DNA of 64,000 nucleotides, taken from Diospyros lotus (taxonomy: Eukaryota > Streptophyta > Magnoliopsida > Ericales > Ebenaceae). Numbering within the stretch: the first letter of the stretch is position 1; the number at the start of each line of letters is the position of its first letter. The notes under the pieces were generated by a model. It saw only the letters and a list, made by a program, of their open reading frames with translations, ran no database searches and was not told the origin of the DNA. The stretch spans positions 31,797,119 to 31,861,118 of the forward strand of contig NC_068350.1 of NCBI RefSeq assembly GCF_014633365.1. Reading direction: 5' to 3'. Below are positions 1-10,286 of this stretch, in pieces. A program made the translations under genes and the position numbers.

Positions 1-28
1 GAAGAGAGAGAGAGAGAGAGAGAGAGAG
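1..28. repeat. GA dinucleotide microsatellite
   Basis: The window opens with an almost pure GA run of about 14 units. It lies inside the long LTR that covers 1-2560 and may continue to the left of the window. Confidence 0.9.
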
Positions 29-1827
29 CAAGTGTAGAAGGGAGGGGTTGAGAGAGCAATGGGAGGGATTAAGAGAGTGATTGGCTGAGGGTTGATCGGT
101 GGCCCGGAGCAGCGCCGAAGGCGCGAGCAGTGGGAGGCAGCGGCGTCGGCCACGATTGTTGCAGTGAAGAGAGCTGGAGCGACCATGGCGGACGCGGGTG
201 GAGGCAGCAGCTGGCAGTGAGGCTCGTGGCGGAGGCGAGCAATCAGCGACGACCGACGACGGTTGGAAGCTGCTGGAGGCGGCAGCAGAAGCTGCCCTGG
301 CCAGCCGATGGTGTTGGTTTCAGCTGGAGCAGCAACGGTTGCACTGCACGCAGGGAGTTCGGCAGCAGCAGCGGTTGTCAGAGGTTGTAGTGTGGCCGAC
401 AGAGGTGGCGGTGCCCGACGGAGACCTGGCTAGGTGGAGTGGTCGATGCTAGTACGCGTAAGGGGCGTGCGAGGAAGACGATGAACAGGAGCGCATGCGG
501 GGGAGAAGGAAGAAAAGAAAATAAAAGGAAAGAAGAAAAGAAAAGGAAAGAAAAGGAAAAATATATGAAAAATAAAGGGATTTTGGGATTACTTTAGCAT
601 GGACAGTGATCAGGTACGTGAGTAAAAATTGGTAGAAGCGTTATATGTTTAAATTATAAATTTTATACGGTTGGATTTTACGGTGTATGCGGTTAAAATT
701 AATTAATCTAAGTCACGGTTGTGTTAACTGCTAGGAAATATTTTACTTTGCAACGGGAGCACAAAAGAGACAAGAATCAATCGATTTCAGGCAAGCTGTT
801 AACCCTCTCCTCATATTCTTTATTTCATGCTAGAGTCTTCATTATTTTTGATATTTTATTCCCTCTCTCACTATGACTCGGTTCTACGCATAAACAATAA
901 TAATTCGCATAGTAACCACTTTATGACTTTTATTTTATTAATGAGTTTATTGGTAATGGAATCAGCTAAACAATGATGTCTTGGTATCTTTCTTTTCGAT
1001 CATCATAGAGCTTTGTACCGCTCTACTTCCCTTGGGAATGATGCCGAACCTGTTGGGCTAGGTTCTTAGAAGATTGAACTACGGTTTAATTGAGATATGT
1101 GAAGAGTCTTACTGGGAGAAGTGTAGTGTGTGGTAACATGTGTATTGAGATGGTTTCCTATGTATGAGAAGTGATGAGATCGTGAATTTCATAATGGTGT
1201 TTAAGTTGTCATGGATTAAGTGTGCGAAATGATGGGTTTAAGTGACTAAGTTTAATGTGTGTCTTAAGGGTATGGGGTACAAAGCCACTGAATGTTGACC
1301 GTAGGTATTGGCAGTTGATGGCTGGATGTATGAGCGCTAGTCATCGGCTGTTACGATAAGCGCTAGACATGCCAGAAGAGCTAGTACTGCCAGATTTCCG
1401 CCTTGGTTTGTGCATATCATGAGGTGTGTGCTACAGGGGGCTAGGTTGTATTCATTTGGGAAAACATGCTTTGTGTGTGATGGGATGTGTGAGCATTTGC
1501 ATGACCCGGTTGGTTTAAGGGTCAATTTGGGTACCCTAGGTGAGCATATACATTTAGAGCATACCGCATGTATGTATTCTTATGTGGGTGTAGTATGGCC
1601 TGATGCTTGGTTTATGGGGGCCTTGCCATCACGTTTATGCTACAGAAGCCATTGCATTTCTTATGTGTTGCATTGCATGGTTCTATTGTTACTGTTATTT
1701 TGGGCAGGAGTACCGTGCCAATCCGAGTGTCGGGAGTACCGACTCGGGGGAGCTTCGGCTCGACTTAGAGTTTAGCTCGGGGAAGGCCCAAGGCCAAGAT
1801 CGCGGAAGGATATGACAATGTGATGGA

Positions 1828-1942
1828 TGACAGGAAGAACATATGAGGGTATGATGGGTATCAGGAAAAGCATGTAACGAGTATCAAGAAAAGCCAAACG
1901 TTGAATGTCAGGAAAAGCCGACCATGGTCAGGAAAATACAGG
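1828..1942 (+). repeat. Short tandem repeat inside LTR A
   Basis: The phrase TCAGGAAAAGC or a close variant recurs five to six times with spacers of roughly 15-20 bases. It sits just upstream of a block (about 1981-2030) that is conserved in the other LTRs of this subfamily, in the same slot where LTR B and LTR E carry different short repeats. Confidence 0.7.
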
Positions 1943-2560
1943 TCCTAGTGAATGATGAAATGGTAGCCTATGTTAGGCTGCAACAGGTTTGTATGCGAGA
2001 CTTGGGTGCCAATGTGTGGCTTATGTGGGCACCGAGTTCCTTTATGTGCAGTTAACTTTATGTTATGCATTTAGAAGTAAGGCACGTATGGATCATGACA
2101 TGGTGTGGTTGCATTGGCATGAATTGCATGGGGTGTAATGAGAAGAGTCCTAACTGTACCTTACAACCTTTCTTTCATAAGTTTGCTGAGTCTCACGACT
2201 CACATTTTGTTTTACATCATTCTAGGTAAGAGTATCCTGAAATCGCAGGTGTATACGCGTAGAGTTGGGTCCAGATCGTCGAGTCAGAATAGCAAGTGCA
2301 GGGTCCTCCCGAGACTAGGTCTTGGGTGCCATTGTGCCTTTGTTAAGGTTAATGTTTACGTTTTTGAGATTGACGTATGTTATGTAAGCCCAGGTGGGCC
2401 TAAGTGATGAATGGTTTTGTAAAGATGATTATGAGATAGATTATGATTTAATAAGAGTTGTGTGTGAGGTGTAGTTGTGTTATTGTTCAATATCATTTTA
2501 GTAATGACCCTCTCACGGATCCTCTATGCTAGCGGGGGCTCTAGGAGGCGGGCTGTTACA

Positions 2561-4294
2561 ATATATGTCTGGGAAAGTCAATTGTAACCAACTTTCAAAC
2601 ATTACTTGAATAATTGTATATTTGTATATTTGTAATCGAGCAATATATGTTAGGATTTAAAGATTAATCAACTAACATTTGAGTTTAATATAGAAATATT
2701 CTTCTAATCGAGTAAGGAAATATTTTAGTTGAGTAACAAGTATTGTACTAAACTAATTATCCTTTTAATAGAATAAGAGTAGAAAACCTCAAAGTTTAAT
2801 TAATTGGTTAGTACTCAAATAAGTAATGATGTAATCTTAATCGAGTAACCAAAGAGTTAATCAACTAATTGATTTTAGTTGAAAAACTATATTTTTTAAT
2901 TAAGTGATAAATTTGGGACAAAATAACAAGTTTCTGTACTTGTATTCTAAATTGACTAAAAAAAATATTTCAATCGAGCAACATATACCTTAGTTGACTA
3001 ACTAGATATTTTAATCAAGTAATAATTCGTGAGCAAAATGTCAAGTCTCTATGCTTAAATTTTTTGTCAATTAAAAAGTTAATCTTAATCGAGTAACTTC
3101 ATACTTAAATGTTGTAGTTGAGTAATAATTATTAGACAAAGTGTTAGTCTCTGTACTTGAAGTTTCTTTTAGTTTCTTAGTAAGAATTGGTGACAACATT
3201 TTGCCTCTAATTATTAATCTACTAAGAGAAATTTGTAATCAAGTAATGTTATACCTTAATTAAGTATCAAAAGTGGTTAATTGAGTAACAATTTCAAATT
3301 TACAAGTGGTTGAAATGTTAATCAACTAAGATGTGCTTTTTATCAAGTAATAAACTTTTTTAGTCGAGTAACAAATATTTGTAGTCGAGTAATGACTAAT
3401 ACAACTAATAATCGTAATTGAGTAAGATTATTTAGCGGTCCAGTAACGTCTAAGCTTAATTGACTAAGTCTTAAGATTACACGAGTAACTTTGTGTTTCA
3501 CTTGAGTAACACTATTTTTGCTTGACTTATGATGTATTAAAATTCAAAATTATAACTATTACAAACAACATTAAATGCACACAATCTTTAGATTTTAGAC
3601 AATCATAACTTCATTTAATACACTTTAATAATTATTTCATGCAAATCGTATGTGATTTGAATTTGAATTTAATTCTAACCGTTACTTTTGCAAGAAGAAA
3701 GAATGTTTGTTACAAAAATACAAATTTAGACTTTTACCCATTGGACAACAACTCAACAACATTGAAAAGGGAAAGCTATATAAAGCAAAAGAGTTCGTAG
3801 AATGTTAATTTGAAAAATCTTAAACAAAAAGTTTCAAGTCGAATCATTCAAAGCCATATTTTTATTCACTATTATCAGAAAGAGAGAGTGCTCTTGTATT
3901 TGATATATCATTTGAATCTCTAATCCTTTGTGAGAAGTCTTTCTTAGTTGAGTGCTAAACTATATTAGGTTCTCCTAGTGTTCACCTATATCATCTTCTA
4001 GCTTGTTTAAGGTGTAAAGGTTAGGTGCTTGAGCCATAAAAAACACATTGTAAAGGTTTTAACTGCACTTATGAAAGCCTGTGTAAAATGTTCTAGCTAA
4101 GATTGGTAAAAGCTAAATAATAAATGGTTGGAAAATCCTTAACGAGGAGTTAAGGTAGTGGATGTAGCTAGTCAGTTGGAGTTGAACCACTATACATCTT
4201 AAGTGTTGCTTTCTTCATTTGATTTTATTTTAACAAGTCTTTTATTTTAGGGTAAGCTTAACTCGCCCCTCCTCCTTAAACTAATTGTTCTTCA
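2561..4294 (+). mobile_element. Decayed Copia-type LTR (5' part displaced or outside window)
   Basis: The right half, about 3770-4294, parallels the intact Copia solo LTR at 10287-12151. Both have a TATA-like region, then a block reading 'aatcctta..gg.agttaaggtagtggat', then 'gaaccactata', then a pyrimidine-rich tail with 'cgcccctcctcc' near the end. The likely right end is the CA at 4293-4294, where gypsy pol-like sequence resumes. The left end is not visible because LTR A lies directly upstream and probably inserted into it. The family assignment rests on resemblance to SIRE/Maximus-like Copia LTRs and is an inference. Confidence 0.6.
2617..3520 (+). repeat. Dispersed TAATCGAGTAAC-type motif array, decayed
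   Basis: Roughly thirty short motifs such as TCGAGTAA, TTGAGTAA, TCAAGTAA and TTGACTAA are scattered at irregular 20-40 base spacing. They correspond in position to the crisp GTCGACTA array of the younger Copia LTR at 11101-11437. The TCGA to TTGA or TCAA variants are what CpG deamination of a methylated ancestor would give. Confidence 0.65.
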
Positions 4295-4679
4295 AATAAG
4301 ATTACCTCCATAGAGAGAGATCGAATTCTCTATCGAGCTAGCACTAGGCACACACTGTAATACCCCGAGAGCCTAAGGTTAGGTCCAAGAAATGACTCTA
4401 AAGAAGTTAGTATATATCGAGGATAGTAAGGAAGGAAAAAATACCAGCTGGATACCTTTTGGGATGAATATGGATAAAGAACTCTTATGTTAAGCAAGTT
4501 TGAGCTATGGTATGGGTGACCCCTGGGAAGTTCGCGTAGATCTATCAGGGTAAGTTGATCCGGTCTTTCTTATCGCTCGATGCAAGATGTTACACACAAC
4601 CAATATTGATATTGCTATAATAGATAACACTAGAAAAAATAGGAGAATTGGAGAGTCAATTACAGGAATTGACTGACAA
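4295..4679 (+). pseudogene. Ty3/gypsy pol remnant, upstream part (start of reverse transcriptase)
   Basis: Translated in shifting frames, 4305-4355 gives residues like REIEFSIELALGT and 4620-4679 gives GELESQLQELTDK. These match the well-known stretch that precedes and enters the gypsy/chromovirus reverse transcriptase domain. A solo Cassandra LTR (4356-4594) sits between the two pieces, and the solo LTR at 4680-7338 interrupts it on the right. Reading resumes at 7344 in the same sense. Stop codons are present and the copy is dead. Confidence 0.75.
4356..4594 (+). mobile_element. Solo Cassandra (TRIM) LTR with 5S rRNA-like core
   Basis: The 239 bp unit starts TGTAATACCCCGAG and ends GATGTTACA. 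Inside lies GGGTGACCCCTGGGAAGTTC preceded by GTTAAGC, a close match to the 3' half of plant 5S rRNA. This is the hallmark of Cassandra terminal-repeat retrotransposons. It is flanked by CACAC (4351-4355) and CACAA (4595-4599), a 4-of-5 target duplication, and it interrupts the gypsy pol remnant. Four related LTRs occur in opposite orientation at 40230-41691. Confidence 0.85.
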
Positions 4680-5153
4680 TGTAACATCCCGAAAATGTTG
4701 AAGATAATTAGTAATTATTAATTGTGGTATTCGAAGTCATTATTGAGTATTTGGAGATTTAAGGAAAAATAATAATTTATGTCATTTTGAGGAAATAGGA
4801 AATTAAGGTAATTAATGATTTTATTTGGGAATATTTATGGAAATAAGAAAAGATTAAAATAAATTGATTTGGATGAATTTATGAAAATTCGAGGTGTATG
4901 TGGAATAGGGGAAAAATGAGTTGTAGGGGTGTTTATGTGAATTTTGGAAGTTTCTGGGGTGCTGGTGTAATTTTGGGAAATTATCGTGGGGTCTCTTTAT
5001 AATTAATGGGGGGCGTTTGTATAATGAGGGAGCAACCAGCCCAGCTAGACACATGTGCGCGGGTGTTGGCAATGAGTGTGAGTTCAATTCCGTGCGGAAG
5101 CAGGCGTGCGTGCGTGAAGAAATTGGTTGATTTTAATCAGCCTCTAGGCGCCT

Positions 5154-5169
5154 AAACGGCGTCGTTTTG
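5154..5169 (+). promoter_or_regulatory. AAACGGCGTCGTTT palindrome-like motif in LTR B
   Basis: An imperfect palindrome AAACGGCGTCGTTTTG lies about 100 bases upstream of the TATA-like sequence of LTR B. A related AAACGACACCGTTT occurs at 25992-26005. Its position suggests a promoter element, but that is inference. Confidence 0.35.
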
Positions 5170-6580
5170 ACTGGGGCGGTGGGGACGCGTAACCGCTGCT
5201 GGGCGCGCCACGTGGGGCGCTGTGGGCCGCCCATCCACCTCGCTTGCCAAGCCTTCATTTCTACTCATATAAAAAGCCAAATTTGGCAATTTTTGGTGTC
5301 CAAACAGAGAACCAAAAAGGAAGAAAATTAAGGGAGAAGAAAGGGGTTACGAGCAGTGAAGGAATGGAAGAAAAGAAAAAATGGGAGAAAATAAGGGATT
5401 TTGAGGCTATTTGGTATCCAAAAATATCCTGGTAAGTGAGTAAAATTAGCATAAATGTTATATGTTTAAGTTATAGAATTCATACGGCTAAATTATATTG
5501 ATTATGTGGTTAAATTTAATTAATTTGAGCTGTTAACTTGTTATTTTATATAGAACACTTTACCTCACATCGGGAGCGCAGGAAATACAAGAGCCGGCCA
5601 AATAAAGGCAAGCTCCTAACCCTTTCCTCATGTTCTTTAATTCTCGTGAAAGTCTCCGTGGTTTCTTGTATTTTATTCCCTTCCTTACCGTAACTTGGTT
5701 CCACGCTTTAATAATGATAATTGGCGTGGCAACCACCCTATGACTTATATTTTATTAATGAGTTTATTGTTAATGGAATGAGCTAAGTAGTGATATCTCG
5801 GTGTTGTTCATTTCGTCCATCATGGAGCTTCATATAGCTCCGATTTCCTTGGGAATGATGTCGTACCCGTTAGGGCTAGGTTTTTAGAAAATGTTATGGT
5901 TTAGATTATGGAAATATGTTTAGAGTCTATTAAGTATGTTGAGATGATTTTATGTAAATAAGAAGGAATGAGAACAATAATGGTATGTTAGTGGTCATGT
6001 TACGAGTGCATGAGATGTCATGGGAGTAGCTTAAGAAATGTTAAGTCAGAAATGTATAAGTTTGATGTTGTCAGTAAGTGTGTCTAAGGGTATGGGGTAC
6101 AAAGTTACTGATTGTCGATCGTGGGTCGTGGTAGTTGATGGCTGGATGTATGGGCGCTAGTTATCGGCTGTTGCGATAAGCGCTAGATGGGCCAGAAGAG
6201 CTGGTACTACCAGATTCCTTCCTTAGTATTTGCATATCATGATGTGTGTGCTGCACGAGGTTGGGTTGCATTCATTGGTGGGACATGCTTTGTGTATGAT
6301 GGGATGTGTGAACATTGGCATGACCTAGTTGGTCTAAGAGCCAACTTGGGTACTCTAGGTGAGCCAGTGCATTTAGAGCATATCACATGTGTGAATTGCT
6401 ATGTGGACGTAGCATGACCTGATGCTTGGTTTATGGGGGTCTTGCCATCACGTTTATGCTGTAGAAGCCATTGCATTTCCTATTTGTTGCATTGCATGGT
6501 GAGAATGTGTGATTATAAGTGATGAGTATGGGTGATGGGTGGCGCCCACCACGAAACGTAGGCCGTGGAAGTGGCTCACA

Positions 6581-6676
6581 GAAAGACCTTGGGAGTGAGA
6601 CCCACAGCAATAGAAAGACCCTAGGGTGAGACCCACGGCAACAGTAAGACCCTAGAGTGAGACCCACAGCAATAGA
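6581..6676 (+). repeat. Three-unit minisatellite in LTR B
   Basis: About three units of some 33 bases, each built on AGACCCTAGGGTGAGACCCAC plus a CAGCAATAG-like linker, lie in tandem. They occupy the same place in the LTR as different short repeats in LTR A and LTR E. Confidence 0.8.
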
Positions 6677-7338
6677 TTATGGTGTGAGTGATAGGAAGGG
6701 ACATATAAGGGAAAATGATAACGTAGCCTATATTGGAATGCTAACAGGTTTGTATGTTAGACTTGGGCGCCAGTGTGTGTTTTATGTGGGCCCTAAGGAC
6801 CGTTTATGTGGACTTTACCCTATGTTTATGCATCTAGGGATAAGACAGGTATTGGACATAGCATGGTATGACGTTGTATTGACATGAATTGCATGGGATG
6901 TTATGGGAAGAGTTCTGTCTGTAACCTACGGCCTTTCTTTCTAGAGCTTGTTGAGTCTCATGACTCACGTTTGCTTTTCATCATTCTAGATAGGAGAGTC
7001 TTGAGGTTGCAGGTATGTTCAGCGGGGTTGGGTCTAGATCGTCCTATCATGGTAGCAAGTGCAGAACTCTCCCGAGACTAGATCCTGGGGGTCGTGTATT
7101 GGTTAGAGGCACGCTTTTATGTTTTTGAGCTAGGTGTATGTTGTGTAAGCCAAGGTGAGCTCCTATTGTGAACGATTATGTAAAAATAGTTATGCAATGT
7201 TATATGATGTAAAAAGATATAGTTTCTAATAAGGGTAGTGTGTGTAATTTAGTTTATGTTATTGTTCGATATCATTTAAGTAATGACCCTCTCACGGATC
7301 CTCTTTGTGCACGGGGGCTCCGGGAGGCGGGCCGTTAA

Positions 7339-8560
7339 GACAAAAGGTTCATCATACCCAATACCTCATCATGGGGCATACTGGTCTTATTCATGAAGGA
7401 GAAATATGGGAGTCTACAGAAGTGAATTGGTTGTTGCTAGTTGAATAAGGCTACGATTAAGAACAAGTACCCACTCCCACGCACTTAGAAGCTATTTGAT
7501 CAGCTATAAGGAGCCAAGGTGTTATCAAAAGATTAACCTAAGGCTTGGATATTATTACTAAAGGACTAAGCCCAACAATGTGCCAAAAATCGTGTTTAGA
7601 TCACACTATGGGCATTTCAAGTATCTAATGATGCCATTCAAACTTAGAATGCACCAGCTGCATTCATTGACATAAGGTGTTTAAATTCTATTTGGATAAG
7701 TTTGTGATCGTTTTCATCGATGATATTCTAGTATATTTTTCTCGAACGATAACGAACACAAGGAACATTTAAGGGTAGTGTTGTAGATGCCATAGGAAAA
7801 CCAATTGTGCCAAGTTCTCAAAGTATGGGTTTGGATATCTCAAGAGGCATTCTTAGGACATGTGATCTCAGCCCAAGGGATTGTGATGGATCCAACTAAG
7901 ATTAAGGTCGTGAAAGGTTGGAGATAGATGACTAACGTGGTTTGAATACAAAGTGTTTTAGGGTTAACAGGCTATTACTAGAGATTCATGGGGGATTCTC
8001 AAAAATAATAACACCCCTAACAAGACTCATGCAAAAAAGAGTCAAGTTTGAATGGTCCACCAAGAGTGAGGCAAGTTTTTAAGAGCTCAAGGGCAGGTTA
8101 ACCTCAACACCTATTCTGGCGAAGCCTAATGGATTTGGAGGGTATGTCGTCTATACCGATGCTTCAAAGGTAGGGTTGGATTGCATGTTGATGCAACACA
8201 TATGGTGATTTTTTTTTATGCATATGGATCGTGCCTATTAAAAAAGCATAAGTTAAATGACTCAATACATGACTTGGAGGTGGCAACTATAATATATGCT
8301 CTGAACCTATGCAAGAACTACTTTTATGGTGAGGTGCTTAATGTGTTCATGAACCAAAACACACCTTAGGTATGTGTTATCATAAAAAGAACTAAACATC
8401 AGGTAGTGATGATGAATAAAGTTTTTTAAGGATTACGACTATATCATCTAGTATCACCAAAAACGTGCCAACATGGTGGGCAATACTTTAAGTAAGAGGC
8501 AGTCTACTATTGTGGCTGAGTTGATGGCCCACAAGTGACATTTATTAAAGGCTTTTAGGT
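7339..8560 (+). pseudogene. Ty3/gypsy (chromovirus-like) reverse transcriptase and RNase H remnant
   Basis: Continuing the pol remnant from 4679, the + strand reads through the reverse transcriptase and RNase H domains in several frames. YGHFKYLMMPF is at about 7605-7640 and FIDDILVYF, the catalytic DD motif, is near 7715-7740. FLGHVISAQGIVMDP is around 7850-7890 and YTDASKVGLDCMLMQH (RNase H) near 8153-8200. HDLEVATIIYALNLCKNY is near 8270-8320, and DYDYII followed by NMVGNTLSKRQ closes the domain near 8430-8500. Many stops and frameshifts show it is inactive. The order and wording fit chromovirus-type gypsy elements; the exact lineage is not determined. Confidence 0.88.
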
Positions 8561-9457
8561 AGTTGAGAAATTATACTTTAATTTACCATCCTATTAATTT
8601 GAGGAGTCGTGCTTCACGCGTATCGTATTTGAACATATAAAGCCTAACTAATTTCATTACCTAAAAGTTTATAATTTGAAATGGTGAAAAAAAATTATTA
8701 ATTAAAAAATGTCGAGATGAGAACAAATTTTAAATAAAAAAATGAAAAAATTGGTTAAGTTTTTTAAATTTATATTTGCTGTTAACATATTTAGGGTTTG
8801 ATAAAATTTGGGGCTCAAACTTACTTAGGTATTAATATTTAATTGATTATATTTAATAGTTAATATTTAACTTTAATATTTAAGGTTTAACAAGTCAATC
8901 AGAATTTGATAATCACATGGGTTTGGTTCGGGATTTTGTTTTATTGTTATTCACAAAAATAATATTATTTTTATTTTTATTAATATAAATATAAATAATA
9001 AAAATTCTAAATCTCCTTATACCTTTCTTACTTGGAAATCATTTGGTTTAGTAGGGGTATTTTAGGGAAATTTCTTAAATAAAATTTAATTAATATTTCT
9101 GATTGAGTAAATTTTAAAATTTAAATGTTTCTTTTTTGTTTAAATTTTAAATTTATTATAATAATTAATAAAATTTGATGTGGGTATTTTTAAAATAAAG
9201 GGGGGGGGGCATTTTAGGAAGACTATCAAAATTAGTGTTTATTTGAATAATAGAATATAACAAATCAAAAAATTTATAATTAAAGATTACATATAGACCT
9301 AGTTTGAATTTTAAATATTTATAAATACCAATTTTTTAAAATTTCTCATATCGAAAATTTCAGATCCCGACCAAATCGATATCAAATTCTATTATTTTAC
9401 CTTGAATGGTTCGTAATTGTACAATCACTACAAGAATAAAATACGAAAAACTTAAAA
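8561..9457. other. AT-rich spacer
   Basis: No coding or RNA gene is evident. The stretch is rich in TAATATTTAA-like words and has one G homopolymer near 9201-9209. It separates the gypsy pol remnant from the Helitron candidate. Confidence 0.6.
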
Positions 9458-9539
9458 TCTTAATATATATTAAAATAGAAGAGTAGCTACACAAAACTTT
9501 ACCACTCAAAATCAGCTTTTATTTTTTTTTCAAGAAAAA

Positions 9540-10286
9540 AATTAATATTTAAAAGGTATACATAATTTTTTTGGGATAATCACTAATAAATTGGAATAAT
9601 AATTAATATAATGGCAGTTTTATGCCATTACATTAATTATTCACTACCATTATTAATCAGCTAGAATAATTAGATAATTAATATTTTAAATTTATACTGT
9701 TATTAAAATAAGACATCATTTAGTTTTTAATATGACCTTTACACTTCTTAACAGTCACATATTTTGGGATAATCAAATAAAATTAATTTAATTACAGCTT
9801 TTATGCAATTAAATTAATTATTAACTCTCATTATTAATCAAATAATTAATATTTTAAATTTCTATTGTTATTAAAATGAAAACATAACAAAAGTATGCTC
9901 TATATGAAGTTGAAGCACTAGAAAAGTAAACACAGCCATAACTCTCACGTCTAGTAGCTTTATGATTATTTTTTTTTTGCTCTTTTAGTTTTTTATTAGT
10001 TTAATTCTTTTTTCTTTTTCAAAAAATAAATTAATATTTAAATTTTCTACTATTATTATTTAAAATAACACTTCATTTAAAAAGTATACACAATTTTTTT
10101 GGGATAATCACTAATTAGTTGGATGCAGCTTCTATGCCATTACATTAATTATTTACTACCATTATTAATTAGCTGGAATAATTAGACAATTAATATTTTA
10201 AATTTATACTATTATTAAAATGAGACATCATTTAGTTTTCAATGTGATCTTCAGATTTCCAAACAAGCACACATTTTGAGATAATC
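9540..10286. repeat. AT-rich internal repeats of the Helitron candidate
   Basis: A block of roughly 200 bases containing 'gggataatc', 'atgccattacattaattattcactaccattattaatcag', 'ttaatattttaaatttatac' and 'agacatcatttag' appears near 9560-9760. It recurs in part at 9760-9900, again at 10085-10290, and continues after the Copia LTR at 12152-12250. There is no coding potential. Confidence 0.7.

Larger units (their letters stand above)
1..2560 (+). mobile_element. Long gypsy-type LTR A, left end cut by the window
   Basis: From about 540 this stretch aligns by eye, with substitutions and small indels, to the complete solo LTR at 4680-7338. Shared landmarks include the block around 600-840, the block around 1260-1690 and the terminal GC-rich segment that ends in GTTACA at 2560. 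If it has the length of its relative, only about 100 bases of its start are missing. The GC-rich first 450 bases hold short open frames with no recognisable domain, and I read them as LTR leader rather than gene. The right flank begins ATATA, but the matching left target copy is outside the window. No internal retrotransposon region follows, so it is probably a solo LTR. Confidence 0.75.
4680..7338 (+). mobile_element. Solo LTR B, long gypsy-type
   Basis: The element starts TGTAACATCCCG and ends GGGCCGTTAA, a slight decay of the family end GTTACA. It is flanked by a perfect 5 bp duplication GACAA at 4675-4679 and 7339-7343. Removing it makes the flanking pol remnant continuous, so it is a bona fide insertion reduced to one LTR of 2659 bp. 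A TATA-like TATAAAAAG lies at 5268-5276. Short open frames within it show no domain and are not called. The closest relatives in the window are LTR A and LTR E; LTR C and LTR D share the ends and general layout. Confidence 0.9.

Noticed and set aside
130..452. Open frames in the GC-rich start of the window
   Set aside because: They belong to LTR A and correspond to the same GC-rich leader type as in LTR C. No motif is present.
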